A stretch of 64,000 bases of DNA from an uncultured beta proteobacterium (GCA_903873485.1 CAIQOO010000175.1:1-64000), one strand, 5' to 3'; numbered from the stretch's first letter, positions 19,326 through 28,850 are shown. Program-made: numbers and translations. Notes: a model not told the origin generated them from the sequence alone.

Positions 19326-21019
19326 TGACGATTGCCTGTGAAAACCGCCTGGCGACGGCTGCGTTGCTGGGGCTGAGCTTGTTGATGCCGCTCGCGCAAG
19401 CGGCTGACCCGGCGCATCCCAATACCGCTGTCGTCACGCCGCCTGGCTACCTGCAAACCGATGAAGGCCAGACATTTCAGTTGCCGCCGGTCAAAATCGA
19501 TCCGGTCACCCCGGCGGCTATTGGCAGCACCGAGCGGGTTCGCATTGAGCGTGTCGATTTTTGCGGCAACACCGTGCTGACGACAGCCGAGTTGCAGTTG
19601 ATTGCTGCGCCCTATGTCAGACGTGTTGTCACGGCTGCGGAACTTGAAACGCTGCGGCACGCGTTGTCCAAAGCCTATGTGGATCGCGGTTATGTCAGTT
19701 CCGGCGTGTTGCTGCCAAAGCAGATTGTCGATGGCGTGCTGGTGTTTGAGGTGGTCGAGGGCCGCCTGAGCGCCATCCGTCTGCACGGCATGGAACGTCT
19801 GGATGAGCGGTATGTCAGTCGGCGCCTGGCACCTGAAAAAGATGAGCCGCTCAACATGGAGCAGCTCAGGGAGCGTTTTCAGTTGCTGTTGGCTGATCCG
19901 CTGTTTTCCCGCCTGAACGCGCGCCTGTCGCCGGGCGTGGCGCCCGGCGAAGCAATTCTGGATGTCGATGTGACGCGCGCTTCTTCTAGCCAGTTCAGCG
20001 TCTTTGCCAACAACTACCGACCAGCCTCGATCGGCTCCGAATCGGTCGGTGTCAGCGCCCTGGTGCGCAACCTGACAACGCAGGGCGATGTGCTGGAGGC
20101 CAGTGTGCAGACCCCGCCGCACCGGGGTCTGGGAACACGCAGCGCGCTGGCCTGGCAGATGCCGCTGGGCTTTTCCGGCACCAGCCTGAACATCGCGCTG
20201 GAACGCGGCAGTTCCTCGGTGATTGAGGAGCCGGCCAAATTGCTCGATATCCGCAGCAGCTTGAGCAGCCGCGATATTGGCGTGAGCCAGCGGCTGTTTG
20301 AGTCGCTGAGCCAAAAACTGGTGATCGGACTCAACCGGGTCAGCCGGGAAAACCGCACCTGGCTGCTGGGCGAACCCTTTTCATTCACGCCCGGCGAACC
20401 CAGCGGTGTCACGCAAGAAAGCTTGTGGCGATTTTGGCAAGACTATTCGGTACGGTCTGAAACCCAGGTGCTGGCGTTACGCTCGACCTTGAGCTATGGC
20501 AACAATTCGCTCCAGGACATCGCCGGGCTGCCCGATGCCAACGGCCCGGCAAGGCAATTTCATTTGTGGGTGGGGCAGGCCCAGTTTGGGCGATTGATGA
20601 TGGCCAATGGTGCCCAGTTGATTGTTCGCGCCACCGTGCAGCACACCGGGGATCGCCTGCTGTCGCTCGATGGCCTGGCTCTTGGCGGCGTCAACACGGT
20701 GCGTGGCTACCGCGAGAACCAGTTGGTGCGCGACAAAGGGGCCTACTTCAATGTTGAATTCGAGTATCCATTGTGGCGTGAAGCGAGCGATGGCCTGAGC
20801 CTGACACTGATCCCGTTCTATGACCATGGCTGGGCGCAAAACATCGGCGAAGAGCGGTTCGCCCTGTCGTCTTTGGGGTTGAGCAGCCGGCTTCAGTGGC
20901 AACGCCTCAACCTTGACCTGGTGCTGGCCAAGCGGCTGAACTACCCCGGCTTTGTCAATGGCAGCGGTTCAAGCTTGCAGGACCAAGGTGTTCATTTGCA
21001 GATGGGGTACAAATTCTGA
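19322..21019 (+). CDS. TpsB outer-membrane transporter (ShlB/FhaC/HecB family)
   Basis: 565 residues with a signal peptide (LLGLSLLMPLAQA). POTRA domains follow: RVRIERVDFCGNTVLT opens the first, and LSAIRLHGMERLDERYVSRRL the second. A 16-strand barrel ends in the terminal phenylalanine of MGYKF. The VRGYREN motif (about 459) is the conserved loop-6 signature of TpsB/Omp85 proteins. It moves the TpsA partner across the outer membrane. ATG at 19322 or 19325 overlaps the tpsA stop, with GGAGG seven bases upstream. This is the last gene of the CHAT-TpsA-TpsB operon. Confidence 0.93.
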   Translation: MMTIACENRLATAALLGLSLLMPLAQAADPAHPNTAVVTPPGYLQTDEGQTFQLPPVKIDPVTPAAIGSTERVRIERVDFCGNTVLTTAELQLIAAPYVRRVVTAAELETLRHALSKAYVDRGYVSSGVLLPKQIVDGVLVFEVVEGRLSAIRLHGMERLDERYVSRRLAPEKDEPLNMEQLRERFQLLLADPLFSRLNARLSPGVAPGEAILDVDVTRASSSQFSVFANNYRPASIGSESVGVSALVRNLTTQGDVLEASVQTPPHRGLGTRSALAWQMPLGFSGTSLNIALERGSSSVIEEPAKLLDIRSSLSSRDIGVSQRLFESLSQKLVIGLNRVSRENRTWLLGEPFSFTPGEPSGVTQESLWRFWQDYSVRSETQVLALRSTLSYGNNSLQDIAGLPDANGPARQFHLWVGQAQFGRLMMANGAQLIVRATVQHTGDRLLSLDGLALGGVNTVRGYRENQLVRDKGAYFNVEFEYPLWREASDGLSLTLIPFYDHGWAQNIGEERFALSSLGLSSRLQWQRLNLDLVLAKRLNYPGFVNGSGSSLQDQGVHLQMGYKF

Positions 21020-21041
21020 GCATCCAGCCATCGGCAGATTA

Positions 21042-21100
21042 CAAGGTTTTTAGCCCTCTAGCCCTTGCAGCATAAGCGCTAGTAGCTATAAAAGTTGTAG
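21042..21100. repeat. Intergenic copy of the dispersed hairpin repeat
   Basis: The blocks ccctctagcccttgcagca and taagcgctagtagctataaa give a near-consensus copy 22 bases after the tpsB stop. Confidence 0.8.
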
Positions 21101-21345
21101 CTAACTGGTTTCAGCGTCGATGAAATTGCGGCTCGCTTTGCTAAACACGACATTGAATGTGCCTTGGCGTGGGTCAGGCGGCTTAGTTGGTGAAGTTCTG
21201 CCGCATCCTTGAAATTTGATCCATTGCAGACGGCTGAGACTGTTCAGACTGTTCGGGTGGCATACCGTTGGGAAAATCATCATCGCACAGCACCACCATC
21301 CTCGGTATCCTCATGAAAAATAGGCAGTTGCCCGAAACACCGGGC
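21101..21345. other. Non-coding stretch without recognisable content
   Basis: Between the repeat and the Bax-inhibitor-like gene I see no convincing gene. A 60-codon minus-strand frame covers much of it but has no binding site, no motif and atypical composition. An imperfect repetition (gactgttcagactgttcgg) occurs near 21238-21257. Confidence 0.4.
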
Positions 21346-21372
21346 TTGATTTTTCCCGCCACACCCTAAAAT
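21346..21372 (+). promoter_or_regulatory. Candidate promoter of the Bax-inhibitor-1-like gene
   Basis: TTGATT (21346-21351) and TAAAAT (21367-21372) are separated by 15 bases, slightly short for sigma-70. They lie 38 bases before the ATG, which has GAAGGAG in front of it. Confidence 0.35.
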
Positions 21373-21410
21373 CCGCCAAGTGCAGTAACCAACCTTGAAG
21401 GAGCAATTCA

Positions 21411-22100
21411 ATGTCTGACCATATTCAATCGATTGACCACAGCTACGGCGCTGCGTCACAGCAGCGCAATAAAGTTTTGCGCAACACCTATTGGCTGCTG
21501 GCGCTGAGCCTGGTGCCGACCGTGATGGGTGCCTGGCTCGGTGTCGCCACCGGCATCACCCAGTCGCTGGGCGGTGGCCTGGGGCTGATGGTGTTTCTGG
21601 GTGGTGCCTTTGGCTTCATGTATGCGATTGAAAAGACCAAGAACTCGGCAGCCGGTGTGCCGGTATTGCTTGGCTTTACTTTTTTCATGGGCTTGATGCT
21701 GTCGCGCATGATTGCCATGGTGCTGGGCTTCAAGAACGGCCCTGATCTGATCATGACGGCTTTTGGCGGCACGGCGGGTGTCTTCTTTGTCATGGCCAGT
21801 TTGTCGAGTGTGATCAAGCGCGATTTGTCGGGCATGGGCAAGTGGCTGTTTGTCGGTGCCCTGGCCATCATGGTGGGCGGCATCATCAACGTGTTTGTCG
21901 GTTCTACCGCCGGCATGATGGCGATTTCGGTGGCTGCCATTGGGGTATTCAGTGCCTACATGCTGTATGACCTGAAACGCATTGTTGACGGCGGTGAAAC
22001 CAACTACATCAGCGCCACACTGGCGCTGTACCTTGACATCATCAACGTGTTTCAGAGCCTGCTGGCCTTGCTCGGCATTTTTGGCGGCGAACGTGACTGA
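21411..22100 (+). CDS. Bax inhibitor-1/YccA family membrane protein
   Basis: 229 residues with seven hydrophobic segments, starting after a short polar N-terminus (LRNTYWLLALSLVPTVMGAW). The C-terminal AYMLYDLKRIVDGGETNYISATLALYLDIINVFQSLL contains the paired acidic residues typical of the family, which in characterised members form a pH-sensitive cation leak. E. coli YccA modulates FtsH. A strong binding site (AAGGAG) precedes the ATG and an intrinsic terminator follows, so it is a single-gene unit. Confidence 0.93.
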   Translation: MSDHIQSIDHSYGAASQQRNKVLRNTYWLLALSLVPTVMGAWLGVATGITQSLGGGLGLMVFLGGAFGFMYAIEKTKNSAAGVPVLLGFTFFMGLMLSRMIAMVLGFKNGPDLIMTAFGGTAGVFFVMASLSSVIKRDLSGMGKWLFVGALAIMVGGIINVFVGSTAGMMAISVAAIGVFSAYMLYDLKRIVDGGETNYISATLALYLDIINVFQSLLALLGIFGGERD

Positions 22101-22124
22101 GGTGCTGGCCGCACCCTTATACTG

Positions 22125-22153
22125 AAAAAAAGGGCCGTTCAAGGCCCTTTTTT
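22125..22153 (+). terminator. Strong intrinsic terminator
   Basis: AAAAAGGGCC and GGCCCTTTTTT form a GC-core stem around the loop GTTCAA, with a run of T on the right arm. It lies about 25 bases after the Bax-inhibitor-like gene. The A-tract on the left would let it work in both directions. Confidence 0.9.
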
Positions 22154-22228
22154 CATGTTCAAGCGTCGGCAAAGGTGATTGAATCAAGACTCCTTGCCTG
22201 CTGGCAAATTGTTCACCCCATTTGACCC

Positions 22229-22585
22229 ATGTTCAGACTCCTGCTGATCGCCGTTGCCGCCCTGCTGTTGTCAGCCTGTGACCTGCTTGGCCTCGGCCCT
22301 GACCCGAGAATTGCCCAAAAAGAAGCCGATGCCAAAGCCATTGGCGGCGCTTGCCGGCATGGTCTGCGCAGCATTGAAGACTGCTACACCCTCAACAAAG
22401 GCATCAACAAGGCCGCCATTTATGCGGGCTGGCGTGAAATGGATGAATACATGCGCGAAAACAAGCTCGAAGGCTTGCGCGCCGAAATTCCGCTGCCGCT
22501 GCCCGCTCCAGCAGCATCGGCACCGGCAGAAGAAGTCATCGAAGACAGCAAAGCCCGGCCAAAAGCGAAAGCGGCAGCGCATTGA
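22229..22585 (+). CDS. Small lipoprotein of unknown function
   Basis: 118 residues. The signal peptide ends in the lipobox LLSAC (Cys17), so the mature protein should be lipid-anchored. The central block AIGGACRHGLRSIEDCYTLN has two cysteines that could pair, followed by KAAIYAGWREMDEYMREN. The C-terminus is a Pro/Ala/Lys-rich tail. I know no function. It is convergent with rlmD, 35 bases away. Confidence 0.8.
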   Translation: MFRLLLIAVAALLLSACDLLGLGPDPRIAQKEADAKAIGGACRHGLRSIEDCYTLNKGINKAAIYAGWREMDEYMRENKLEGLRAEIPLPLPAPAASAPAEEVIEDSKARPKAKAAAH

Positions 22586-22620
22586 CATTGATACAGCCCG
22601 GTGGCCAGGCCACCCGGCTA

Positions 22621-24057
22621 TCAGACCTGAAGATCAAAAACAGCCAGGCTTTCCACATGCGCGGTATGTGGAAACATGTTGATCACCCCTGCTGCCGAGC
22701 AGCGATAGCCGGCCTGATGCACCAGCAAGCCGGCATCGCGGGCCAGGGTTGCCGGGTTGCAACTCACATACACAATGCGACTTGGCGCTTGCCAGGCCGA
22801 TGCGCCCGGTGTTGGCGCACCCTCAAACGATCCGATGCGCTGCTGATGCAAATCAGCCAGCGCACGCACCAGGGCAAAGGCCCCTTCGCGCGGTGGATCA
22901 ACCAGCCATTTGTCGGCAATGCCGTCGCCTGCCAGCATCTCGGAGGTCATTTCAAACAGGTTTCTTGTTATGAAAGTTGTAGCACACAACGCACGTCCAG
23001 CATGGGCTAGAGCACTATTTTTTATATAATTTTGGCGGGAACGGGCAATCAGGTTTGCGCTGCCCTCGACACCCAGCACTTCACGCGCCTGGGTGGCCAG
23101 CGGCAAGGTAAAGTTGCCCAGACCACAAAACCAGTCAATGATCCGTTCATGCGGCAGTGTTTGCAGCAAACGCAGCGCCAGCGACACCAGCACCCGGTTG
23201 ATATGCGGATTGACCTGGGTAAAGTCGGTCGGCTTGAACGGCATGACGATGCCAAACTCGGGCAAGGCATAGCTCAACTGCGCGCCATCGGGATCAAGCA
23301 ATTGCACGGTTTCCGGCCCTTTGGACTGAAGCCACCACTGCACCCCAGCGTGTTGCCGGGCAAATTCACGCAGCCGCGCCAAATCTGCGGCACTCAAGGG
23401 TTCGAGGTGGCGCAGCACCAGCGCCGTTACCGTGTCGCCACAAGCCAGTTCAATTTGCGGGCAGGTTTCAACCGCATCCATCGACAAGATCAAGGCCCGC
23501 AACGGCATCAGCAGGGCCTCGACATGGGGCGGCAACACCGGACAAACCCGCATGTCAGCCACATAACGGCTTTTGCGCTCATGAAAACCAACCAGCACCG
23601 TGCCCTTTTTTCGGACAAACCGCACCGACAAACGCGCCCGGTAGCGATAGGCCCAAGCCGGGCCTTCGATCGGTCGCAGGATCTGCTCGGCCTTGACCTT
23701 GGCCAAATGCCACAGGTTGTCTTCCAGCGCCCGCTGCTTGACCGCCACCTGCGCGCTGACGTGCAAATGCTGCATCTTGCAGCCGCCACAGGCACCGGCA
23801 TGCAGGCCAAAGTGCGGACAAAGCGGCACCACCCGCTGTGACGATGCCCGGTGAACCGCTGTCAGGGTGCCCTGCTCCCAGTTGTTTTTATGGCGGTTGA
23901 TATGGGCACTGACATACTCAAAGGGCAAGGCACCCTCGATGAATACCACCTTGCCGTCGGCTTTGTGCGCAACTCCCTGGGCATCCAGATCAAGGGATTC
24001 GACCAGCAGCCAGTCGCAGGCGATGGCGCCAGCAGCAGGCGCGTCAAAGGTTTCCAT
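22621..24057 (-). CDS. rlmD: 23S rRNA (uracil-1939-C5)-methyltransferase RlmD
   Basis: A 478-residue SAM-dependent RNA methyltransferase of the RumA/TrmA family. An N-terminal TRAM-like region is followed by the iron-sulfur cysteines ([14 protein letters not shown] and a later MRVCPV). Then come the SAM-binding [14 protein letters not shown], the DPPREGA motif and the nucleophilic cysteine in [13 protein letters not shown]. The start METFDAP was chosen because upstream codons encode an unlike sequence. Residues about 342-364 ([19 protein letters not shown]) come from an in-frame copy of the dispersed repeat, in the loop before TRNLFEM. The gene follows nlpD on the same strand with about 60 bases between. 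Confidence 0.93.
   Translation of the reverse strand: METFDAPAAGAIACDWLLVESLDLDAQGVAHKADGKVVFIEGALPFEYVSAHINRHKNNWEQGTLTAVHRASSQRVVPLCPHFGLHAGACGGCKMQHLHVSAQVAVKQRALEDNLWHLAKVKAEQILRPIEGPAWAYRYRARLSVRFVRKKGTVLVGFHERKSRYVADMRVCPVLPPHVEALLMPLRALILSMDAVETCPQIELACGDTVTALVLRHLEPLSAADLARLREFARQHAGVQWWLQSKGPETVQLLDPDGAQLSYALPEFGIVMPFKPTDFTQVNPHINRVLVSLALRLLQTLPHERIIDWFCGLGNFTLPLATQAREVLGVEGSANLIARSRQNYIKNSALAHAGRALCATTFITRNLFEMTSEMLAGDGIADKWLVDPPREGAFALVRALADLHQQRIGSFEGAPTPGASAWQAPSRIVYVSCNPATLARDAGLLVHQAGYRCSAAGVINMFPHTAHVESLAVFDLQV
22966..23032. repeat. Hairpin repeat copy inside rlmD
   Basis: The block gcacgtccagcatgggctag with AT-rich flanks (tttcttgttatgaaagttgt on the left, tttttatataat on the right) matches the dispersed repeat. 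It is read through in frame on the minus strand. Confidence 0.7.
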
Positions 24058-24116
24058 GATTTGTATCTCGTGATGCGAGCGCCTGGTCCGGCACCAGGGC
24101 CACGCTGCCAAAGGGT

Positions 24117-24977
24117 CTAGCGGGGCGGCAGGTATTTGACTGGATCGACCGGTTTGCCCTGGCGACGCACCTCAAAATGCAGCTTCACCCGTTCTGCATC
24201 GCTGTTGCCCATTTCGGCAATTTTTTGCCCCTTCAGCACGGTTTGATCTTCCTTGACCAACAGGGTTTGATTGTGCGCATAAGCGGTCAGATAAACATTG
24301 TCGTGCTTGAGGATGATCAGGTTGCCGTAGCCCCGCAGCCCCGCGCCAACATAGACGACTCGGCCGTCAGCCGCCGCCACCACCGCTTCGCCAGCGGTGC
24401 CGCCAATATCGAGGCCTTTGTTCTTGGCCTCATCAAAACCCGCCACCACTACGCCACTGGCCGGCCATACCCATTTGATGTCACTGTCGGCTGTCACCGG
24501 CTTGGCCACAGCACTGGCCGCCAAAGCCGGTGCGATGGCGACACTGGGGGGCAACACAACGGTACTGGCTGTCACGCTGGGTTTGGCAACCGGCTTGACC
24601 ACCACGTCGCCAGACACCGGCGGCACCACCCGCAACACCTGCCCGACCTCGATGAGGTTGGGATTTTCCACCTGGCTCCAGCGTGCCACGTCTTTTACCG
24701 CCTGACCATTTTCTAGTGCAATGCGAAGCAGGGTATCACCCGGCTTGACCGTGTAATAGCCGGGTTTGCCCGCGTTTTCAAAGCCTTGCGGCGGCTTGAC
24801 CGGAGCCAAATCGACGCCACCGGCACCCGCAGTTGCGGCTGGCGGGTTGGCCGATCCGGTCATGCGATCTTCAACCGGCGCGCGGTTCAGGCTCCTGGAA
24901 CTGCAGGCCGTCAGCATCACGGCGGTCAACGCGGCCAAAAACCACCAACCCAGCCGACGATGTACATCAAAATTCAT
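24117..24977 (-). CDS. nlpD: NlpD-like lipoprotein, LysM plus degenerate LytM domain
   Basis: 286 residues. A lipoprotein signal peptide (LTAVMLTAC) is followed by a LysM peptidoglycan-binding domain ([18 protein letters not shown], about 75-118), a Pro/Ala/Val-rich linker and a LytM/M23 domain (about 180-280). Zinc ligands of active M23 enzymes are missing: the first His is Asn (NKGLDIGG) and the HxH is KLHFE. E. coli NlpD shares this degeneracy and works as an activator of the amidase AmiC at the septum. It follows pcm by 13 bases. In many proteobacteria rpoS comes next, but here rlmD does. Confidence 0.92.
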   Translation of the reverse strand: MNFDVHRRLGWWFLAALTAVMLTACSSRSLNRAPVEDRMTGSANPPAATAGAGGVDLAPVKPPQGFENAGKPGYYTVKPGDTLLRIALENGQAVKDVARWSQVENPNLIEVGQVLRVVPPVSGDVVVKPVAKPSVTASTVVLPPSVAIAPALAASAVAKPVTADSDIKWVWPASGVVVAGFDEAKNKGLDIGGTAGEAVVAAADGRVVYVGAGLRGYGNLIILKHDNVYLTAYAHNQTLLVKEDQTVLKGQKIAEMGNSDAERVKLHFEVRRQGKPVDPVKYLPPR

Positions 24978-24990
24978 CAAAATATCCCCA

Positions 24991-25788
24991 TTAAGCGAGT
25001 CCGGATTTTAAGGGCACGAAGTGGACAGCTTCCATGACCGTGTGCCGCACACCTTGCGCCGTTTTTTCAACCACCACCAGCGACTGACTTCGGCAACCGA
25101 TTGGGCCGCCCGCCACCGGTGCCACCAGAAACGCGCCAACCGCCAGTTGATCAATCCACGCCTGCGGCAGCGCATCACCGCCAGCTGCTGCAATGATGCC
25201 GGCATAAGGCGCGCCCCTGGCATAACCGGCGATGCCATCACCAAACAACAAATGCACGTTCGCCAGCCGCAAATGACGCAAGTTTGCGCGCGCCTTGTCA
25301 TGCAGGCCGCGCAAGCGCTCCATCGAATACACCTCGGTGCAAAGATGGCTCAACAACGTGGCCTGATAGCCGCAACCGGTGCCAATTTCGAGCACCCGCC
25401 CCAGGCGCGTGCCACGGCCCTGGCACAGCAATTCAAGCATGCGTGCCACCACGCCCGGTTTCGAGATGGTTTGGCCCAGACCTATCGGCAAACTGGTGTC
25501 CTCATAAGCCTGGTTGACCAGCGCGGTATCGACAAAACGGTGCCGCTCGACGCTGGCCATGGCGGACAACACCTGGGTGTTTGAAATGCCCTGCTGCGCC
25601 AGCTTGGCCACCATGTTTTGCCGCACCGCGATCGAATCCATGCCAATGCCCTGCGGCGGCAGATGCCGGCCCGGCACCGGCTGAACCTGGCCTGCCGATG
25701 CAGACAGCTTGGCTGGCGGACTTGGCAACCCGAGTCTGGCTGGAAAACCCGGGCGCTTTTTCAGATTGGCTTGACCCATGTTCGGCAT
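24991..25788 (-). CDS. pcm: Protein-L-isoaspartate O-methyltransferase
   Basis: Repairs isoaspartyl damage in proteins by SAM-dependent methylation. The 265-residue protein has a variable N-terminal extension of about 65 residues before the conserved GIGMDSIAVRQNMVAKL, then the SAM site VLEIGTGCGYQATLL. Its start ATG overlaps the surE stop (TGATG), so the two are translationally coupled. An internal start near the conserved region is possible because the extension is Pro/Ala-rich. Confidence 0.93.
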   Translation of the reverse strand: MPNMGQANLKKRPGFPARLGLPSPPAKLSASAGQVQPVPGRHLPPQGIGMDSIAVRQNMVAKLAQQGISNTQVLSAMASVERHRFVDTALVNQAYEDTSLPIGLGQTISKPGVVARMLELLCQGRGTRLGRVLEIGTGCGYQATLLSHLCTEVYSMERLRGLHDKARANLRHLRLANVHLLFGDGIAGYARGAPYAGIIAAAGGDALPQAWIDQLAVGAFLVAPVAGGPIGCRSQSLVVVEKTAQGVRHTVMEAVHFVPLKSGLA

Positions 25789-26561
25789 CAGGCTTGACCC
25801 ATGCCGGCAGCCAGCCGGGCGGCGGTTTGCGCCCAATAGCCCAGATGGTCATGGTCGGTCAAATCAATCTTCAACGGGGTCATGGCCATGTGCCCTTGCG
25901 CAGTGGCATGAAAATCGGTGCCTTCAGCATCATCTTTGACCGGCCCGGCCGCGCCAATCCAGTACATGGTTTCGCCGCGTGGACTTTGCTGGGTGATGAC
26001 GGCTTCAGCCGCGTGGCGGCGCCCCAGACGGCACAGTTTGACATGCCCGATCTGCTCGCGCGGCAGATTGGGGATATTCACATTGAGCAGCCAGGCGCTG
26101 CTGCCCACCAGGTTTTGACTTGACATTTGCAGCACCAGTTCACGTGCCTTGCCAGCGGCGGCGTCGAGGTGGTGCCAGTCGCGCTCCACTTGCGAGAAGG
26201 CAATTGACGGAATGCCAAACAAAAACCCTTCCATGGCCGCGCCCACCGTGCCCGAGTAAATGGTGTCGTCACCCATATTGGCGCCATTGTTGATGCCTGA
26301 CACCACCAGGTCCGGGCGGTAGTCGAGCAAACCGGTGAGCGCAATGTGCACACAGTCAGCCGGTGTGCCGTTGACAAAGCGAAACCCGTTGTCGGCCCGG
26401 CGCACATACAGCGGTGAATGCAGGGTTAACGCATTGGACTTGGCGCTGTTGTTTTGCTCGGGTGCGACTACCTCGACTTGGGCGATATCCTGCAGCGCCT
26501 GGTACAAGGCCACCAGGCCCGGTGCCTGAAAACCATCGTCATTGGATATAAGAATTTTCAT
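25788..26561 (-). CDS. surE: 5'/3'-nucleotidase SurE
   Basis: Metal-dependent nucleoside monophosphate phosphatase, 257 residues. The N-terminal MKILISNDDGFQAPG carries the two metal-binding Asp residues, and VVAPEQNNSAKSNALT and VVSGINNGANMGDD complete the site. Two ATG codons (26564, 26561) adjoin; the family begins at MKIL. It is the first gene of surE-pcm-nlpD. Confidence 0.95.
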   Translation of the reverse strand: MKILISNDDGFQAPGLVALYQALQDIAQVEVVAPEQNNSAKSNALTLHSPLYVRRADNGFRFVNGTPADCVHIALTGLLDYRPDLVVSGINNGANMGDDTIYSGTVGAAMEGFLFGIPSIAFSQVERDWHHLDAAAGKARELVLQMSSQNLVGSSAWLLNVNIPNLPREQIGHVKLCRLGRRHAAEAVITQQSPRGETMYWIGAAGPVKDDAEGTDFHATAQGHMAMTPLKIDLTDHDHLGYWAQTAARLAAGMGQA

Positions 26562-26689
26562 CATGCGGTTCATTTTGACCGAATTGTAGGGGGCACCTCG
26601 GTGCCTGCCGATCCGGCAACTTCAACCCGCATGGCCAGCAGCACCGACCCGGACCGGGGCATCCGGCGGTCTGGCTGCCGCAAGGCGGG

Positions 26690-28126
26690 CTACTGGGGAA
26701 TCATGAAGGTTGATTTTTCGATCAGCTTGCCTGGGCTGTCGAGGGATTCAATCTCGAAATGGATGACATGGGAGCCGGGCGTGGCGGCTTCAAACGGTGC
26801 CTGCACCCGCACCGGCACGGTAATTGCCTTGGTCGATTCGACCTTGAACGTGACATCGGAAGTGATCAGCAGGTTGGGCAAGCCATTGACCGAAATCTTG
26901 TAGCGCTGGTCCGCCTCGGTCGCATTCATGATTTGCAGGCGATACACGTTCTCGGTTTTTCCGGCATCCACCACCCGCGCCATCACGCCGCGGTCGCGCA
27001 CCACATCCACCTTGAACGGCGTGCGCATCGCCAGGCTGACAAAAATGGCCAGCACAATGGCCAGCAGAATGCTGGTATAGACCAGAATCCGGGGCCGGAA
27101 CACATGCCGCAAGGTTTGCTTTTGCGTCCAGTGATTTTCCATCGCGTTTTCGGTTGAATACTTCACCAGACCGCGCGGGTAGCCGACCTTGTCCATCACC
27201 GTGTCACACACATCGGCACAGGCACCGCAGCCAATGCACTGGTATTGCAGGCCATTGCGAATATCAATGCCGGTCGGGCAAACTTGTACGCACAAGCTGC
27301 AATCGACACAGGCCCCCAGCTTTAGCTTGGACAGATCGGCTTTTTTGGAGCGGGCACCGCGCGGCTCGCCACGTTCGGTGTCATAAGTCACGATCAAGGT
27401 GTCCTTGTCAAACATGGCACTCTGGAAACGCGCATACGGGCACATGTGCAGGCACACCTGTTCGCGCATGAAGCCGGCGTTGCCGTAGGTGGCAAAGCCG
27501 TAAAAGAAGACCCAGAACATTTCCCAGGCTGCCAGATTCATGCTCAGAAGCAAACCGCCCAAATCTTTGATCGGCACAAAATACCCGACAAAGGTAAAGC
27601 CGGTCCACAGCGAAAACACAATCCAGAGAAAGTGCTTGCCCGCCTTGCGGCCGAGTTTGTCGGCGGTCAGGCCCCCTTCATCGCGGCGCATGCGCGCGGC
27701 GCGGTCACCTTCCACCTGCTTTTCAATCCATAAAAAAATCTCGGTATAAACCGTTTGCGGGCAGGCATAACCGCACCACAGCCGCCCGGCCACCGCCGTG
27801 AACAAAAACAGCGACAGCGCCGCAATGATCAGCATGCCGGTCAGGTAAATAAAGTCTTGCGGGTACAGCACCAGGCCAAAGATGTAAAAACGCCGCACGC
27901 TCAGATCAAACAACACCGCCTGGCGCTGGCCCCATTCAAGCCAGGGCAAACCATAAAAAATGATCTGCGTGACCCAGACCATGATCCAGCGCCAGTTGGA
28001 AAACACGCCCTTGACACTGCGCGGGTAAATTTTCTTGTGCGCCGCGTACAGCGAAATCATCTCTTCGTCGGGTTCGACCACGGCGATCGGAATCACCTTT
28101 TTGCCGTTTTGGGTGGCATTCGTCAT
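26690..28126 (-). CDS. ccoG: Cytochrome c oxidase accessory protein CcoG (FixG/RdxA)
   Basis: 478-residue membrane polyferredoxin needed for maturation of cbb3-type oxidase, reported to act in copper reduction. Several membrane segments are visible (for example MVWVTQIIFYGLPWLEW and the stretch with GYACPQTVYTEIF). Two ferredoxin clusters, CVDCSLCVQVCPTG and CIGCGACADVCD, follow, then a periplasmic C-terminal immunoglobulin-like domain. It lies ten bases after the metallo-beta-lactamase-fold gene and is probably cotranscribed with it. The ccoNOP genes are not in this window. Confidence 0.95.
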   Translation of the reverse strand: MTNATQNGKKVIPIAVVEPDEEMISLYAAHKKIYPRSVKGVFSNWRWIMVWVTQIIFYGLPWLEWGQRQAVLFDLSVRRFYIFGLVLYPQDFIYLTGMLIIAALSLFLFTAVAGRLWCGYACPQTVYTEIFLWIEKQVEGDRAARMRRDEGGLTADKLGRKAGKHFLWIVFSLWTGFTFVGYFVPIKDLGGLLLSMNLAAWEMFWVFFYGFATYGNAGFMREQVCLHMCPYARFQSAMFDKDTLIVTYDTERGEPRGARSKKADLSKLKLGACVDCSLCVQVCPTGIDIRNGLQYQCIGCGACADVCDTVMDKVGYPRGLVKYSTENAMENHWTQKQTLRHVFRPRILVYTSILLAIVLAIFVSLAMRTPFKVDVVRDRGVMARVVDAGKTENVYRLQIMNATEADQRYKISVNGLPNLLITSDVTFKVESTKAITVPVRVQAPFEAATPGSHVIHFEIESLDSPGKLIEKSTFMIPQ

Positions 28127-28136
28127 TTTCTATTCC

Positions 28137-28775
28137 TCAAAAAGTGGCTGCATCTGTTGCAAGTTCGGGCAGGGCTGCGATGTGTGCGAGAAACTCGTCG
28201 CGTGTCAGACCGGCAAAAAAGGGGTGCCAGCGGCGCTGCTCCAAGACCGTGCTCACCGCCCGGGCTCCGCGCTCATGGCCGGCAAACAACAGTGTTTCAT
28301 CCGAGAGTGTAAAAACCTTTTGCGTCACGCTGTCCCATAAGGCCTCTGGCGCCTGTGGCCGTGACTGATGCGGGCAGGCCGTCACCGCCAGCAAGGCGCC
28401 GCAAAAAAAACGGTCCCGCCAGGCATAGCTCAGGCAATGTGGCGTGTGCCCCGGGGTGGCTACCAGATGGATCAGCTCATCACCAAACGGCAGCACCGTG
28501 CCACCTATGGCCGCTGGTGTGCCGTCCACAGCATCACCCTGAACTATGGGGGCCAGAAGACGCGCCAGCAACTCAGGCTCGCGGGGCTGCAAGTCATCGT
28601 GATGGTGCGTGCGCAAGACCCAGCGCAGGCGCAAATCGCGCTCAGACAACAAGGCCGACAAAACCGGCAAATCCCGGCCATGCGGGTCAATCAGCACCGC
28701 CTCGCGCCCCGACAGGTCGGCCAGCAAGTAGGTTAACTCGCCACTTGCATCGTCATTCAAAATTCGGAAATACAT
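28137..28775 (-). CDS. Divergent ETHE1-like metallo-beta-lactamase-fold protein
   Basis: 212 residues, resembling ETHE1/persulfide dioxygenases in layout (MYFRILNDDASGELTYLLAD at the start, GHTPHCLSY, GHERG). The metal ligands are altered: the HxHxDH motif reads HHHDDL, and the bridging Asp in the segment before LLAVTACP is Ala. It may bind iron or zinc differently, or be non-catalytic. It has a GGAT binding site, precedes ccoG by ten bases, and faces a FisR-like regulator across about 200 bases. That context suggests sulfane-sulfur metabolism, but this is inference. Confidence 0.72.
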   Translation of the reverse strand: MYFRILNDDASGELTYLLADLSGREAVLIDPHGRDLPVLSALLSERDLRLRWVLRTHHHDDLQPREPELLARLLAPIVQGDAVDGTPAAIGGTVLPFGDELIHLVATPGHTPHCLSYAWRDRFFCGALLAVTACPHQSRPQAPEALWDSVTQKVFTLSDETLLFAGHERGARAVSTVLEQRRWHPFFAGLTRDEFLAHIAALPELATDAATF

Positions 28776-28850
28776 GTTGATCCTTTGGCGCACGCCCGAT
28801 TTGCCGGGTGTGTCAGTACCAGTTGACAATCAAGATTCATGCCATTCATC

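Noticed and set aside
21101-21283. Minus-strand 60-codon frame after tpsB
   Set aside because: No binding site, no motif and atypical composition; probably non-coding.
24117-24977. Active M23 endopeptidase
   Set aside because: The zinc-binding His positions are Asn and Lys, so an activator role like NlpD is better supported than catalysis.
28829-28844. Sigma-54 promoter for the MBL-ccoG genes
   Set aside because: TGGCATGAATCTTGAT lacks the GC at -12, so it is noted only as weak support and not listed as a promoter.
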